Below, piece after piece: positions 52,843-61,107 of a stretch of DNA of 64,000 bases. The DNA comes from Sphingobacterium athyrii. Lineage in GTDB: Bacteria > Bacteroidota > Bacteroidia > Sphingobacteriales > Sphingobacteriaceae. The translations under genes and the position numbers were made by a program. The stretch spans positions 682,001 through 746,000 of the forward strand of contig NZ_QCXX01000002.1 in NCBI RefSeq assembly GCF_003071065.1, in the 5' to 3' direction. The notes under the pieces were generated by a model, which had not been told where the DNA came from, did not search any database, and saw only the letters and a list, made by a program, of their open reading frames with translations. Position 1 is the first letter of the stretch. The number at the start of each line of letters is the position of its first letter.

Positions 52843-54618
52843 ATGAAAAAGACATTTAATTATATCTTATTCGGTGCAATGTGTATGGGCTTGTTGTCCT
52901 GTCAGAATGATTTTATAGACCTGACACCTCCTGCCGAATTTTTGGATAACGTTTATTTTAAGAAAGCAAGCGATTTTAAGTCCTATACAACCAGCTTTTA
53001 CGGCAGGCTGCAGGGCTGGAGTTTTGCCAACATGGACAATAGCTCTGACCTTTCTGCCAACTCAAATGGCAACGGGTATGGAGAGGGGCATGGTTCCCTA
53101 AATGCGACAGGTACAAGCTGGGATTATTCGGGGATCCGTAGCTGCAATATTTTGCTTGGTAAGGCAGCGGAATATACCGGTACAGAAAATATTGATCAGT
53201 TTGTCGGCGAGGCGCATTTCTTCCGCGCGTATCAATATTTTGGTTTATTGAAGCAGTTTGGCGGTGTGCCATTGATTTTAAAGACGCTTGACGAGAAGTC
53301 GCCGGAGTTATTTGCGCCACGAAATAGCCGCTATGAAATTGTTGCTCAGGTGCTCAAAGACCTGGATGCAGCGATCGCAAAATTACCGATCGAACAGAAT
53401 ATCGCAAGTGCGGACAAGGGCCGTATCAGCAAATGGGCCGCCAAGGCTTTAAAAGCACAGGTAGCGCTTTATGAGGCTACCTGGGAAAAATATGTGGGAC
53501 AAAAAGCTGATGGTAACGGTACATCTGAAGGTGCCGGTACGGCAGGTTATGACGCCGGAAATAGCAAGCGTTATCTTGCCGATGCGGTAGCTCAATGTGA
53601 GGATATCATGACCAATGGTGGGTATGAGCTATGGAATAAAAATACTGATGCAAAAATGGCGAATGCCAGCTTGTGGTACTTATTCAACTTGGAGGATGCA
53701 GAATCAAATCCTGGCGGATATGATAAAAGCACCAATAAGGAATTTATCCTTTACAATGTGTACGATTATACTTTAAAGCAATCGCGTATCAATATTACCT
53801 GGACTGTAGGACAGTTGTACCCGAGCCGCAAATTTGTTGACATGGCGGTCTGTACAGATGGTCTGCCTCCCGAAAAATCACCGCTCTTTCAAGGGTATCA
53901 TACGGCTAACTCAGAGTTTCAAAGTCGTGATAGACGTTTATTAAGCTATCTCTATGGTACCGGTACAGCGCCGGGATCGGTGACGCTGGATTACGGAAGC
54001 CTGGGATTCAGTGGCTATGGAAACAGTAAATATGCGGTGTATGGATATGGTACCCGACGAAAAGATAATACAGAGTCGGCAAACTGGTCTATTATCCGAT
54101 TGGCAGAAGTCTATCTGACCTATGCCGAAGCCTTATATGAATTGAATGGTAGCATCACCGATGCGCAACTGGATGCGTCGATCAATAAGCTGAGACAGCG
54201 GGCAGGGGTGGCAAACCTAAGCAACGCGCTTGTGACGGCCAACAATTTGAATATGTTGAACGAAATACGTCGGGAAAGAGCGGTAGAACTCTACCGCGAA
54301 GGAAAACGTTTTGATGACCTCAAGCGTTGGGGCCTACTGGTGGAATCTTTGAATACCTCGCGGCTGGGCAAAGTGGTCGGAAATGGTAATGATTATACAA
54401 CGCCTTTTAAGGATGCCAATGGTGCAGCAACAGGTTTGTATAAGCCGGGTAGTTATATCTGGGGGGAGGAAGAGGTGGAGACGCCCGAAGGTAAACTGCG
54501 TTGTGTTGTGATTTCCAGCAGTCAAAACCATACTGTTGCTGCCAGGCATTACCTCTATCCAATTCCACAGTCGCAGATCAACTTAAATAAGCAACTATTA
54601 CAAAATCCAGGGTATTAA
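52843..54618 (+). CDS. SusD-family lipoprotein (uronate PUL)
   Basis: A 591-aa lipoprotein, longer than average; lipobox in MCMGLLSCQNDF. SusD motifs: FFRAYQYFGLLKQFGGVPLI, LTYAEALYELNGS and ERAVELYREGKRFDDLKRWG. It contains a large insertion of about 60 residues (from about 215 to 280, with KADGNGTSEGAGTAG), probably a surface loop for ligand recognition. It forms the SusCD pair with the upstream gene. Confidence 0.92.
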   Translation: MKKTFNYILFGAMCMGLLSCQNDFIDLTPPAEFLDNVYFKKASDFKSYTTSFYGRLQGWSFANMDNSSDLSANSNGNGYGEGHGSLNATGTSWDYSGIRSCNILLGKAAEYTGTENIDQFVGEAHFFRAYQYFGLLKQFGGVPLILKTLDEKSPELFAPRNSRYEIVAQVLKDLDAAIAKLPIEQNIASADKGRISKWAAKALKAQVALYEATWEKYVGQKADGNGTSEGAGTAGYDAGNSKRYLADAVAQCEDIMTNGGYELWNKNTDAKMANASLWYLFNLEDAESNPGGYDKSTNKEFILYNVYDYTLKQSRINITWTVGQLYPSRKFVDMAVCTDGLPPEKSPLFQGYHTANSEFQSRDRRLLSYLYGTGTAPGSVTLDYGSLGFSGYGNSKYAVYGYGTRRKDNTESANWSIIRLAEVYLTYAEALYELNGSITDAQLDASINKLRQRAGVANLSNALVTANNLNMLNEIRRERAVELYREGKRFDDLKRWGLLVESLNTSRLGKVVGNGNDYTTPFKDANGAATGLYKPGSYIWGEEEVETPEGKLRCVVISSSQNHTVAARHYLYPIPQSQINLNKQLLQNPGY

Positions 54619-54634
54619 TAGCAAAATTAACATC

Positions 54635-55930
54635 ATGAAGAATTTAGGACAAAAAATTTATATCGGTCTGTTGACAGGCATAACTGCAACGATGGCCGCC
54701 TGTGCATATGATCTCCCAGAAATCGTACGTGATACGCCCAAAAGTACGGAAGCAGTTGTCAAGCTGATTGATACCTTGGCACCATCTGTGGCACTAAAGC
54801 ATGTGGGGGCCTTACATACGCCCGAGGATTTTCAGCGTATCAAGACAAAACTCGCGGCACAGGATATAACCATCTTAGCCGGTTGGAACAAGCTCATTGC
54901 CAACAGTCATGCGCAGGCAGGTTATATTGCCAGCCCGGTTGAAAAATTGATCCGCGGTGGTGGCAGCAGGGAAGAACCGGAACCGGACAACTATGGGCGG
55001 GCATTCAATGATGTCGCCGCGGCTTACCAATTGGCACTCCGCTGGAAAATAAGTGGCGATGAAAGCTACGCAAAATCGGCCGTAGCGATTTTGAATGCCT
55101 GGGCAACGACCTGCAAACGGATAAGCGGGGATTCCAATACGGCCTTAGCCGGTGGAATCTACGGCTTTCAGTTTGCTGTTGCGGGTGAATTACTGCGCGA
55201 TTATAATGGTTGGAAACAAGAGGACTTCACGGCTTATAAAAAGTGGATGAAAGATGTGTTTTATAGTTTGAATATGGCTTTCCTCAATACACACTGGGGG
55301 ACCTGTGATTCACATTATTGGGCAAATTGGGACTTGGCCAACTTGGCGTCCGTGATGGCAATTGGTATTTTGACCGACAATCGTTCGATTTACAATTTTG
55401 CCGTGGACTACCTGCAGCGGGGCAAAGGCAACGGTAATTGGTTTAAGGTAATTAATTATGTGTTTGATGGCGATAATGCAGGGCTGGCGCAGATTCAGGA
55501 AAGCGGTCGGGACCAGGGGCACGCAACACTCTGTATTGCGCTGATGGGACATATTGCCCAGATGGCCTGGAACCAGGGTGATGATTTTTATGGACTTGAT
55601 AATAACCGTTTCTTGAAGGCCTGCGAGTATACGGCAAAATATAATGTCGCCAAACTTGCCGTTCCCTTTCATGAGTATACACGCAAATGGGCGGCCAATT
55701 GTGCGCAAACAGAAGTGCATACCCAGATCAGTGATAATGCCCGCGGTACCGAAAGACCGATGTGGACAGGCCCATATTACCACTATACAAAGATCAAAAA
55801 ACAAAACGCCACCTATACGCAAATGGGGATGTCGCAGACCTATCCTGAAGGCGGTGGGGGTGACTACGGCCCAAACAGTGGTGGGTATGATCAACTGGGA
55901 TTTGGAACCTTGATGTATACATTAGACTAA
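54635..55930 (+). CDS. Alginate-lyase-superfamily polysaccharide lyase (PL38-like?)
   Basis: A 431-aa lipoprotein (lipobox MAACAYD) with an alpha/alpha toroid of the alginate-lyase type. Recognisable: NDVAAAYQLALRWKISGDES, THWGTCDSHYWANWDLAN and ESGRDQGHATLCIALMGHIA, typical of the family. It probably cleaves a uronic-acid polymer by beta-elimination, leaving a 4,5-unsaturated end, which matches the GH88 downstream. The family resembles PL38 (glucuronan or alginate lyases), but the assignment is inferred from pattern only. It is the surface enzyme that starts the pathway; it lies 16 bases behind SusD. Confidence 0.75.
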   Translation: MKNLGQKIYIGLLTGITATMAACAYDLPEIVRDTPKSTEAVVKLIDTLAPSVALKHVGALHTPEDFQRIKTKLAAQDITILAGWNKLIANSHAQAGYIASPVEKLIRGGGSREEPEPDNYGRAFNDVAAAYQLALRWKISGDESYAKSAVAILNAWATTCKRISGDSNTALAGGIYGFQFAVAGELLRDYNGWKQEDFTAYKKWMKDVFYSLNMAFLNTHWGTCDSHYWANWDLANLASVMAIGILTDNRSIYNFAVDYLQRGKGNGNWFKVINYVFDGDNAGLAQIQESGRDQGHATLCIALMGHIAQMAWNQGDDFYGLDNNRFLKACEYTAKYNVAKLAVPFHEYTRKWAANCAQTEVHTQISDNARGTERPMWTGPYYHYTKIKKQNATYTQMGMSQTYPEGGGGDYGPNSGGYDQLGFGTLMYTLD

Positions 55931-55972
55931 TAGCTTTCGCTATTAATTTCTAACCAATAAAAATGAAGAAAA

Positions 55973-57502
55973 ATGAAAACAAGATATGCAGTTCATCACT
56001 CTTTTCTGGGAGCCTTGGTGCTTTTGATATCCTTCCTCAGTTCCTGCGAAAAAGGTCCTGATTTTCGGGAGTTTAATTACCCCGCGCCGGTAGTGGAGGA
56101 CTTTTCGCCCAAGCAGGGCTACGTCGGTAGTGCTGTTACCATCACGGGTAAAGATTTTGGCACGACACTAAAGGCTGTAAAGGTGTATTTCGGAGAGGTA
56201 AGGGCCGATTCGGTGAAAATCGTAGAAGACAATAAGATTGTGGTCCTGGCGCCCGAACAAGGAGTTACAGGCAAATTGAAAGTGGAAATTTATGGAAAGT
56301 CGGATCTGACCAAGGAGGATTTTGTGTATATGCCTTCCGCAAAATTTATCAGTGCCAGTACGGATAAAGCACAGGTAGGGGACGAAATTACGGTGACAGG
56401 AGAAAACTTCGGTACGGATATGCAAAAGGTAAAAGCCTATATAGGAAATGTCGAGGGTACAGTGGTGTCGGTTACACCCAACCAAATTAAATTTAAAGTT
56501 GCAGAAGGTCCTTCTGCGAGTATCGTCCTGATGGTTGATGGGCAGCGTCTTGTCGGCTCCTATGTCATGGTAGGTATGGAGAAATTGACGGGTACCTTGT
56601 TTGGACATGCTGGCTCATGGAACAACAATCCGGCGACGACCATCCAGGCTGCTGTAGATGGAGATATAGCTACTTACGTAGATGGAGCAAATAAAATTGG
56701 CTATATGGGATACGATATGGGGGCAGGAAAAGGGGCGATGGTAAAATCGGTACGATATGCTCCACGCTCGACACATGCCTCCCGGATGCTCAACGGAGAG
56801 ATCAGGGGCGCGAACGATCCTTCTTTGTCCGATTATGTTGTGCTGCACAAGATAACGGCAACACCTCCCGCGGGTGTCTATACCGAGGCGAATATAGAGA
56901 ATGAACAGATTTTCAGATATATCTATTACTATACAGCGGAAGGAAACGGAAATATCGCCGAAATTGAATTTTATGGAAATGTGGTTGACAAGCCTATCCC
57001 GGTAGGCAAGCTTGCCTTTGAATTCAATACGGATAATGAAGGTTGGGTACCACAACAATCAGCCATTTATGCGGCTTCTGATGATGCACTCAATGTGACA
57101 TACTCACAGACAGGGACTGATAAAAGAAGAGCGGATCTCAAATTGACAAATTTGCCGATAACACTCCATACCGGAAACTATCCGATAGTTGCCATCAAGA
57201 TGAAGGCATTGCCGGTGGGCGCCGTATACACCTTTGACGTCTCCGGTGGGGCTTTTGGCAACGGTTCAAAAAAAGAATCAAAGGACTTCGTCGCAGATAA
57301 TGTCCTATTCTGGGATATTTCGGTGCTGGGACAGGGAACCAATCCGCCGGTGGCCAACTCGCCAATCGTATTTAGTGCAGGGCAGACATTCCAGTTTAAA
57401 ATAGCTGATATTCCGGCCGAAACCGCTACCGCTGGTTATTCCGTCGAATGGATCCGCACATTTGCGAGTAAAGAGGAACTGGCAAAATTTATAGGCAAGT
57501 GA
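55973..57502 (+). CDS. IPT/TIG-domain surface glycan-binding lipoprotein
   Basis: A 509-aa lipoprotein (lipobox FLSSCEKG). Two tandem IPT/TIG immunoglobulin-like domains (about 38-115, VEDFSPKQGYVGSAVTITGK; and 118-200, KAQVGDEITVTGENFGTD) are followed by a discoidin-like or unknown domain (about 205-325) and a C-terminal DUF4979-like beta domain (about 330-505, FEFNTDNEGWVPQQSA, AGYSVEWIRTF). This is the layout of a surface glycan-binding protein (SusE/SGBP role). It probably holds polysaccharide close to the SusCD complex; no catalytic residues are seen. Confidence 0.8.
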   Translation: MKTRYAVHHSFLGALVLLISFLSSCEKGPDFREFNYPAPVVEDFSPKQGYVGSAVTITGKDFGTTLKAVKVYFGEVRADSVKIVEDNKIVVLAPEQGVTGKLKVEIYGKSDLTKEDFVYMPSAKFISASTDKAQVGDEITVTGENFGTDMQKVKAYIGNVEGTVVSVTPNQIKFKVAEGPSASIVLMVDGQRLVGSYVMVGMEKLTGTLFGHAGSWNNNPATTIQAAVDGDIATYVDGANKIGYMGYDMGAGKGAMVKSVRYAPRSTHASRMLNGEIRGANDPSLSDYVVLHKITATPPAGVYTEANIENEQIFRYIYYYTAEGNGNIAEIEFYGNVVDKPIPVGKLAFEFNTDNEGWVPQQSAIYAASDDALNVTYSQTGTDKRRADLKLTNLPITLHTGNYPIVAIKMKALPVGAVYTFDVSGGAFGNGSKKESKDFVADNVLFWDISVLGQGTNPPVANSPIVFSAGQTFQFKIADIPAETATAGYSVEWIRTFASKEELAKFIGK

Positions 57503-57628
57503 TAGGCCTGTGATGGGTTGCAATTAAACATAGAAGTGATTTGGATGAAAGTGAGGTTCCCTCTACAATAGGTGGTTACATGGAGGGGACCGAACTTTTT
57601 TGAGTTAGCATAATGCATACGGTAAATT

Positions 57629-58837
57629 ATGAATAAAAGGATCAAACAATTAATAGCTATAAAATCAATTTGTGTATCGGTTTTGGTCACAGTATCTGCC
57701 TGTTCGTCTTTGCGGAATACGGACATAAATCTGGAGGCAGAGACTGCTTATATCCAAAATCGGCTGGAACGGACCCTGTCCAACATCCCGAACGACAAAA
57801 AGAATATCCCCCGAAGTCTCCTGGAAGACGGCAGATCATGGAAATATGTAAGCTATCAGGACTGGACGAGTGGTTTTTGGTCGGGTGAATTGTGGTATGC
57901 CTATGAGCTTTCGGGCCAAGAAAAATGGAAGGAGCAGGCCGGGCGCTTCAGCAAGGAATTGAAGCCCTTAGCGTACGAGCCGGTCATCGATCATGACCTG
58001 GGCTTTCAAGTTTTCAACTCTTTTGGCAATGCCTTTCGGTTGACAGGAGAGGAGAGTTATCGTCGGGTTGTGCTGGCTGCCGCGGATTCACTGGCGACGC
58101 TCTTTAATCCGAAGGTCGGAACCATTCTTTCTTGGCCACGATCTGTACCCAATATGGAGTGGCCACAGCATAACACGATTATAGATAATATGATCAACCT
58201 GGAACTGTTGTTTTGGGCCTCGAAAAATGGCGGAGCGGACTCCTTATATACGATAGCGGTTAGTCACGCAAAGACAACGATGGCCAATCATTTTCGGGAT
58301 GATTATTCTTCCTATCACGCCGTTGTTTATGATAGGGAAACTGGCAGAAGAATAAAGCAAGTGACGCATCAGGGTTTTGCGGATAGTAGCATGTGGGCAC
58401 GGGGACAGTCTTGGGCAATCTATGGCTATACAATGGTTTATCGGGAGACGAAGGATCCTGTCTTTCTGGATTTTGCCCAAAAAGTGACTGATGTTTACTT
58501 GGATCGATTGCCGAAGGATTTGGTTCCTTATTGGGATTTTGATGATCCCAAGATCCCGAATGCACCACGGGATGCTTCGGCGGCGGCTGTGGTCGCTTCT
58601 GCACTCTTTGAACTTGGTCAGTACGTCCCGGGTGATAAGGGAGCAATGTACCGGAAAAAGGCTGAAGAGATGCTCAATTCCTTAGCCCAACATTACCATG
58701 CAGCCGATGAGAACTCGGCGATCTTGGGTCAGGTGACTGGGCATTATCCTAACGGAACTGAGATCAATACCTCGATTAATTATGGTGATTATTACTATAT
58801 GGAAGCCTTGTTGCGCTATAAGCACTTGGGGAATTAA
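57629..58837 (+). CDS. GH88 unsaturated glucuronyl hydrolase
   Basis: A 402-aa lipoprotein (lipobox VSACSS). It has the GH88 alpha/alpha-barrel signature: WTSGFWSGELWYAYE, then D123 in DHDLGFQVFNSFG and D186 in HNTIIDNMINLELL, corresponding to Asp88 and Asp149 of the Bacillus enzyme. It hydrates the enol ether of the 4,5-unsaturated uronic acid at the non-reducing end. Its presence behind a lyase-like gene is the strongest clue that the locus degrades a uronic-acid-containing polysaccharide. It lies about 125 bases behind the SGBP and may have its own internal promoter. Confidence 0.9.
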   Translation: MNKRIKQLIAIKSICVSVLVTVSACSSLRNTDINLEAETAYIQNRLERTLSNIPNDKKNIPRSLLEDGRSWKYVSYQDWTSGFWSGELWYAYELSGQEKWKEQAGRFSKELKPLAYEPVIDHDLGFQVFNSFGNAFRLTGEESYRRVVLAAADSLATLFNPKVGTILSWPRSVPNMEWPQHNTIIDNMINLELLFWASKNGGADSLYTIAVSHAKTTMANHFRDDYSSYHAVVYDRETGRRIKQVTHQGFADSSMWARGQSWAIYGYTMVYRETKDPVFLDFAQKVTDVYLDRLPKDLVPYWDFDDPKIPNAPRDASAAAVVASALFELGQYVPGDKGAMYRKKAEEMLNSLAQHYHAADENSAILGQVTGHYPNGTEINTSINYGDYYYMEALLRYKHLGN

Positions 58838-58861
58838 TGGATAAAAAATGAAAATAACGAT

Positions 58862-59758
58862 TTGATGAAGCTAGCTAATAATGATGATCTAATTGCCGCA
58901 GCTGATATCGGTGGAAGCCATATTACAGTCGGGTTTGTGCAGCATGGTTTTCCAAAAATAATAGATGCTGATACCATCCGAATTAAATTGAATAGTAAAG
59001 GAACACAGGAAGAAATTTTGAATGCATGGTTTGATGCCTTTGAACAGCTCGCTTTTAAGAAGGATAGGGGCATCCGGCGTATGGCGTTTGCTATGCCTGG
59101 GCCCTTCGACTATCAAAAGGGGGTCAGTCTCATCAAGGGGCTGGATAAATATGAAAGCCTGTATGGGGAGAACATAAAAAGCATAGTTGCTCGTCATTTT
59201 AAAATCGACGAAACCAATATCCTTTTCCGGAACGATGCTGAAGCTTTTTTGCATGGGGAAGTCATGGCTGCTGCGCTGGCTGCTGATCGCCGTATTCTGG
59301 GGATTACGCTCGGTACAGGGTTTGGTTCGGCAATAAGTCAATATGGCGATACCAAAGATCTAAATTTAGGTCTAGCAGCTTTTAAGGATAGCATTGCGGA
59401 TGATTTTCTGACGACGCGCTGGTTTCGATCAGCTTATGAAAAAGCGGGCCGAACAGGCCTTGAGGTACAAGAGATCAGTTATCTTGCAAGGCGCGGAGAA
59501 CCGTTGGCACTAAAGCTATTTGACGAATTCACTGAAAACCTTACGGCAGTATTACATCAATTTTCTGCCGAACTGTCTCCTGATGACATCATTATCGGGG
59601 GGAATATCGCCAAAGCTCAGGACCTCTTTCTGCCCCGGGTCCGAAAACGATTGGAATTGTTGGGAATTCGGGCTAACTTTCATCTGGCCCAGCTAGGCGA
59701 ACACTCCGCAATGGTGGGCAGCGCATATTTATTTACACAGAAAACAATTATAAAATAG
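58862..59758 (+). CDS. ROK-family sugar kinase, cysteine-free
   Basis: A 298-aa cytoplasmic kinase. The N-terminal phosphate loop is AADIGGSHITVGFV; the catalytic Asp lies in FRNDAEAFLHGE; the ATP-binding part is GITLGTGFGSAIS; and DDIIIGGNIAKAQ is the adenosine motif. The zinc-binding cysteine motif of many ROK proteins is missing; the protein has no cysteine at all. A start one codon later (58865) is possible. It is 3 bases upstream of a sugar transporter and phosphorylates the imported monosaccharide, possibly glucose or a related hexose. Confidence 0.85.
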   Translation: MMKLANNDDLIAAADIGGSHITVGFVQHGFPKIIDADTIRIKLNSKGTQEEILNAWFDAFEQLAFKKDRGIRRMAFAMPGPFDYQKGVSLIKGLDKYESLYGENIKSIVARHFKIDETNILFRNDAEAFLHGEVMAAALAADRRILGITLGTGFGSAISQYGDTKDLNLGLAAFKDSIADDFLTTRWFRSAYEKAGRTGLEVQEISYLARRGEPLALKLFDEFTENLTAVLHQFSAELSPDDIIIGGNIAKAQDLFLPRVRKRLELLGIRANFHLAQLGEHSAMVGSAYLFTQKTIIK

Positions 59759-59761
59759 ATT

Positions 59762-61099
59762 ATGTTACTAAAAAATGCTTCTCATATTGCGCTCATAGCC
59801 GCACTTGGTGGTTTTTTGTTTGGATTTGAAGTTTCTGTTATCTCCGGAGCTGAACAAACCATCCAACAGTTATGGAAATTGGATTCCTTTTGGTTGGGTT
59901 TTACCGTAGCCTCCAGTTTGATAGGGACTGTTTTGGGCTCAATTGCCGTCGGTAAGCCTGCACAATCCTACGGGAGAAAACCTGTTTTGTTTACAATTGC
60001 GATTTTATATCTAGTCTCTGCATTGGGATGTGCAGCAGCCTCTTCATGGCTGTTCTTTGTGCTATTCCGCTTTCTTGGCGGCGTGGCAGTAGGGGCTTCA
60101 TCTGTCGTAGGGCCAATGTACATCGCAGAAATTGCACCGGCGCACAACCGGGGCAGATTGGCGGGTATGTTTCAGTTGAATATCGTGGGCGGAATCCTGG
60201 TGGCTTATCTGACCAATTACTTATTGGCCGGCTATGGTGGAAACGATTCCTGGCGCTATATGCTGGCGGTGATGGCAGTGCCCGCATTGCTGTTTTTTTT
60301 ACTGCTGTTTCTGATCCCAGAGAGCCCAAGGTGGCTGATTGGCAAAGGTTTTGACAAAGAGGGACGTCAGGTGTTTGAAAGACTCGGTCAGCTATCCGTC
60401 TTGCAGGAGATCAGCCTGACGGCTAAGGATAAGACAGAGACCGGGCGAAAAGAAAGTCTGTTTAATGGCAAGTATAAGAAACCGGTTTTCTATGCTGTCT
60501 TATTGGCAATGTTCAATCAGCTCTCGGGTATCAACGCGATCTTGTATTATGCGCCCCGTGTATTTGCAATGGCAGGTTTTGACCAAGCAGATGCATTCCA
60601 GCAATCTGTATTTATTGGCCTGGCCAATTTTGTCTGTACCATTTTGGCGATGGGCATTATCGATAGAATAGGACGAAAGAAGCTATTGCTGATCGGTGCG
60701 GCAGGGATGACTTTATTCCTGATACTGACAGCCTCAGCGTTTGGTTCAATGCATGAAAGCGGGTCTCAAAATCCTTTTATTTTAGTCTATATCGTCGGTT
60801 TTATTGCTTTTTTTGCCTTTTCGCAGGGTGCTGTTATCTGGGTTTTTATTTCCGAAATTTTTCCCAATGCCGTTCGTTCGCAAGGTAGTGCGCTCGGGAG
60901 CTTTACCCACTGGATCATGGCGGCTATCATTTCTTGGTTGTTTCCCATTATCGTTGAAAGTGATCCCTTGGGCGGCTTCTATTCCTTTGTTTTTTATGGA
61001 ATCATGATGTTGTTGTCATTCCTGTTTATCTGGCGGGTAATGCCCGAAACCAAAGGGAAATCGTTGGAGCAGATACAGGCTGAACTGGGCATTAAATAG
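59762..61099 (+). CDS. MFS sugar transporter (XylE/GalP type)
   Basis: A 445-aa, 12-helix major facilitator. Sugar porter signatures: SYGRKPVLF after helix 2, RFLGGVAVGASSVVGPMYIA, PESPRWLIGKG before the central loop, NQLSGINAILYYAPRVF in helix 7, DRIGRKKLLL, and PETKGKSLEQIQ at the C-terminus. It lies between the ROK kinase and GH97 genes, so it carries the monosaccharide released in the periplasm into the cell. Confidence 0.92.
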   Translation: MLLKNASHIALIAALGGFLFGFEVSVISGAEQTIQQLWKLDSFWLGFTVASSLIGTVLGSIAVGKPAQSYGRKPVLFTIAILYLVSALGCAAASSWLFFVLFRFLGGVAVGASSVVGPMYIAEIAPAHNRGRLAGMFQLNIVGGILVAYLTNYLLAGYGGNDSWRYMLAVMAVPALLFFLLLFLIPESPRWLIGKGFDKEGRQVFERLGQLSVLQEISLTAKDKTETGRKESLFNGKYKKPVFYAVLLAMFNQLSGINAILYYAPRVFAMAGFDQADAFQQSVFIGLANFVCTILAMGIIDRIGRKKLLLIGAAGMTLFLILTASAFGSMHESGSQNPFILVYIVGFIAFFAFSQGAVIWVFISEIFPNAVRSQGSALGSFTHWIMAAIISWLFPIIVESDPLGGFYSFVFYGIMMLLSFLFIWRVMPETKGKSLEQIQAELGIK

Positions 61100-61107
61100 G
61101 GGGGCAC

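Noticed and set aside
55310..55894. 194-codon minus-strand frame inside the lyase gene
   Set aside because: Shadow of the alginate-lyase-like gene, which has a lipobox and family motifs.
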